A stretch of DNA of 64,000 nucleotides from SAR92 clade bacterium H921 (GTDB lineage: Bacteria > Pseudomonadota > Gammaproteobacteria > Pseudomonadales > Porticoccaceae), in contig JAOALD010000003.1 in the NCBI GenBank assembly GCA_025153755.1, forward strand, positions 455,748-519,747. The letters run 5' to 3'. Below the pieces are notes generated by a model, which made no database searches, was not told the origin of the DNA, and saw nothing but the letters and a program-made list of their open reading frames with translations. The position numbers were made by a program, and so were the translations under genes. Shown here one piece after another: positions 63,796 to 64,000 of this stretch (within the stretch, counting starts at the first letter, position 1; every line of letters begins with the position of its first letter).

Positions 63796-63923
63796 CTAAG
63801 GGAAAACCAAAGTGCAAACTTTTTCTAGTGTCTTTCTACCCTTAACCAAAACTCTACTAACACTCTGTTCATATCCAAGTAATTCCTTTCCATACTTGTC
63901 GTTTACCCATTCAAGTATTTGTG
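63796..63923 (-). pseudogene. C-terminal stump of a gene cut by an insertion sequence
   Basis: A 41-codon open frame on the minus strand runs from the edge of the IS-like element (63923) to a TAG at 63796, reading QILEWVNDKYGKELLGYEQS and ending TLVFP. It reads protein-like throughout with no internal stop, and has no start of its own. I do not recognise the protein. Its missing 5' part should lie beyond the other end of the insertion, outside the window. Confidence 0.5.
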
Positions 63924-64000
63924 TGAATCGCCATTAGTTTTCTAGACACCTTTGAGTTAGATAAACTAACGACAGAGAGGTGTCTATGAACGGTAAACGT
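63924..64000 (+). mobile_element. Left end of an IS3-like insertion sequence
   Basis: Begins TGAATCGCC with TTTTCTAGACACC following, as I recall for left ends of some IS3-family elements. AGACACC (63944-63950) and GGTGTCT (63979-63985) pair, with an inner stem GTTAG / CTAAC, forming a hairpin directly before the first gene; such structures damp transposase expression. The frame starting at 63986 (MNGKR) fits the opening of an IS3 OrfA. Only 77 bases are in the window. Confidence 0.55.
63986..64000 (+). CDS. Transposase OrfA start (truncated by window end)
   Basis: Only five codons, MNGKR, are visible. GAGAGG stands just upstream, partly inside the hairpin. The opening is that of IS3-family OrfA proteins, which carry a helix-turn-helix. 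The assignment depends on the neighbouring IS-like end. Confidence 0.45.

Noticed and set aside
1..64000. CRISPR arrays, rRNA, known riboswitches, replication origin, prophage structural genes, anti-phage defence genes
   Set aside because: Looked for by eye and not found. Small non-coding RNAs without strong primary-sequence signature could have been missed.

Overview
This window looks like a chromosomal segment of a heterotrophic marine gammaproteobacterium. The basis is the fmdB-aspS-ruvCAB-ybgC-tolQRAB-pal gene order and the protein types; a Cellvibrionales/SAR92-like placement is an impression from memory that was not tested. Coding density is high, and most genes form tight co-directional runs with 1-10 base gaps or 4-base stop/start overlaps.

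Layout. (1) 0-9.4 kb, minus strand: Tol-Pal envelope system, YbgC, RuvABC, an unusual Ala/Pro/Glu-rich protein with a histone-H1-like tail where yebC usually sits, AspRS and an FmdB zinc ribbon. (2) 9.6-12.3 kb: an HU-like protein, a HIT protein and ProRS. (3) 12.5-18.8 kb, plus strand: a D-glutamate/5-oxoproline cluster. The two halves of the mammalian D-glutamate cyclase (DUF1445 and DUF4392) are separate genes around pxpABC, followed by a D-amino acid transaminase and an alanine racemase. (4) RecQ. (5) 21-30.7 kb: an acyl-CoA/beta-oxidation island (quinone reductase-like enzyme, SDR, three acyl-CoA dehydrogenases, two thioesterases, Fe-alcohol dehydrogenase) with a regulator made of two TetR units. 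(6) 30.8-36.9 kb: a nearly complete molybdenum cofactor operon (moaC-moaD-moaE-mobA-moeB-moaB-moeA-moaA) ending in a TauE/SafE permease. (7) An iodotyrosine-deiodinase-like flavoprotein and copper resistance copAB. (8) 40.8-45.5 kb, plus strand: an unassigned four-gene cluster of two paralogous PLP aminotransferases, an ornithine cyclodeaminase/mu-crystallin protein with an internal domain duplication, and a hydroxylysine-kinase-like phosphotransferase. This is my best candidate for an undescribed pathway. (9) 45.5-53.5 kb, minus strand: NAD-dependent molybdenum formate dehydrogenase (fdsGBA-fdhD-fdsD), S-formylglutathione hydrolase and glutathione-dependent formaldehyde dehydrogenase. Together these form a complete formaldehyde-to-CO2 route whose cofactor the operon at 31-37 kb would supply. 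(10) 53.7-61.4 kb: amidohydrolase, guanidinobutyrase-like ureohydrolase, small membrane proteins, a decayed gene with two in-frame stops, a Fur-box-controlled 39-residue peptide gene, and a thiolase-like/enoyl-CoA hydratase fusion that keeps a Shine-Dalgarno site at the junction.

(11) 61.5 kb to the end is an integration hotspot. Two copies of the guaA 3' end (reading T-I-E-W-E-stop) sit without a guaA gene, each next to a similar hairpin. A 41-bp direct repeat flanks AT-rich cargo (TetR regulator, DUF2141, DUF2306). A tRNA-Phe 3' remnant, a gene stump and the left end of an IS3-like element follow. I read this as the edge of a genomic island inserted at guaA, with guaA itself beyond the right end of the window.

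No rRNA, intact tRNA, CRISPR array or replication origin was seen. All family assignments come from reading translated sequence and motifs; no database search was run.
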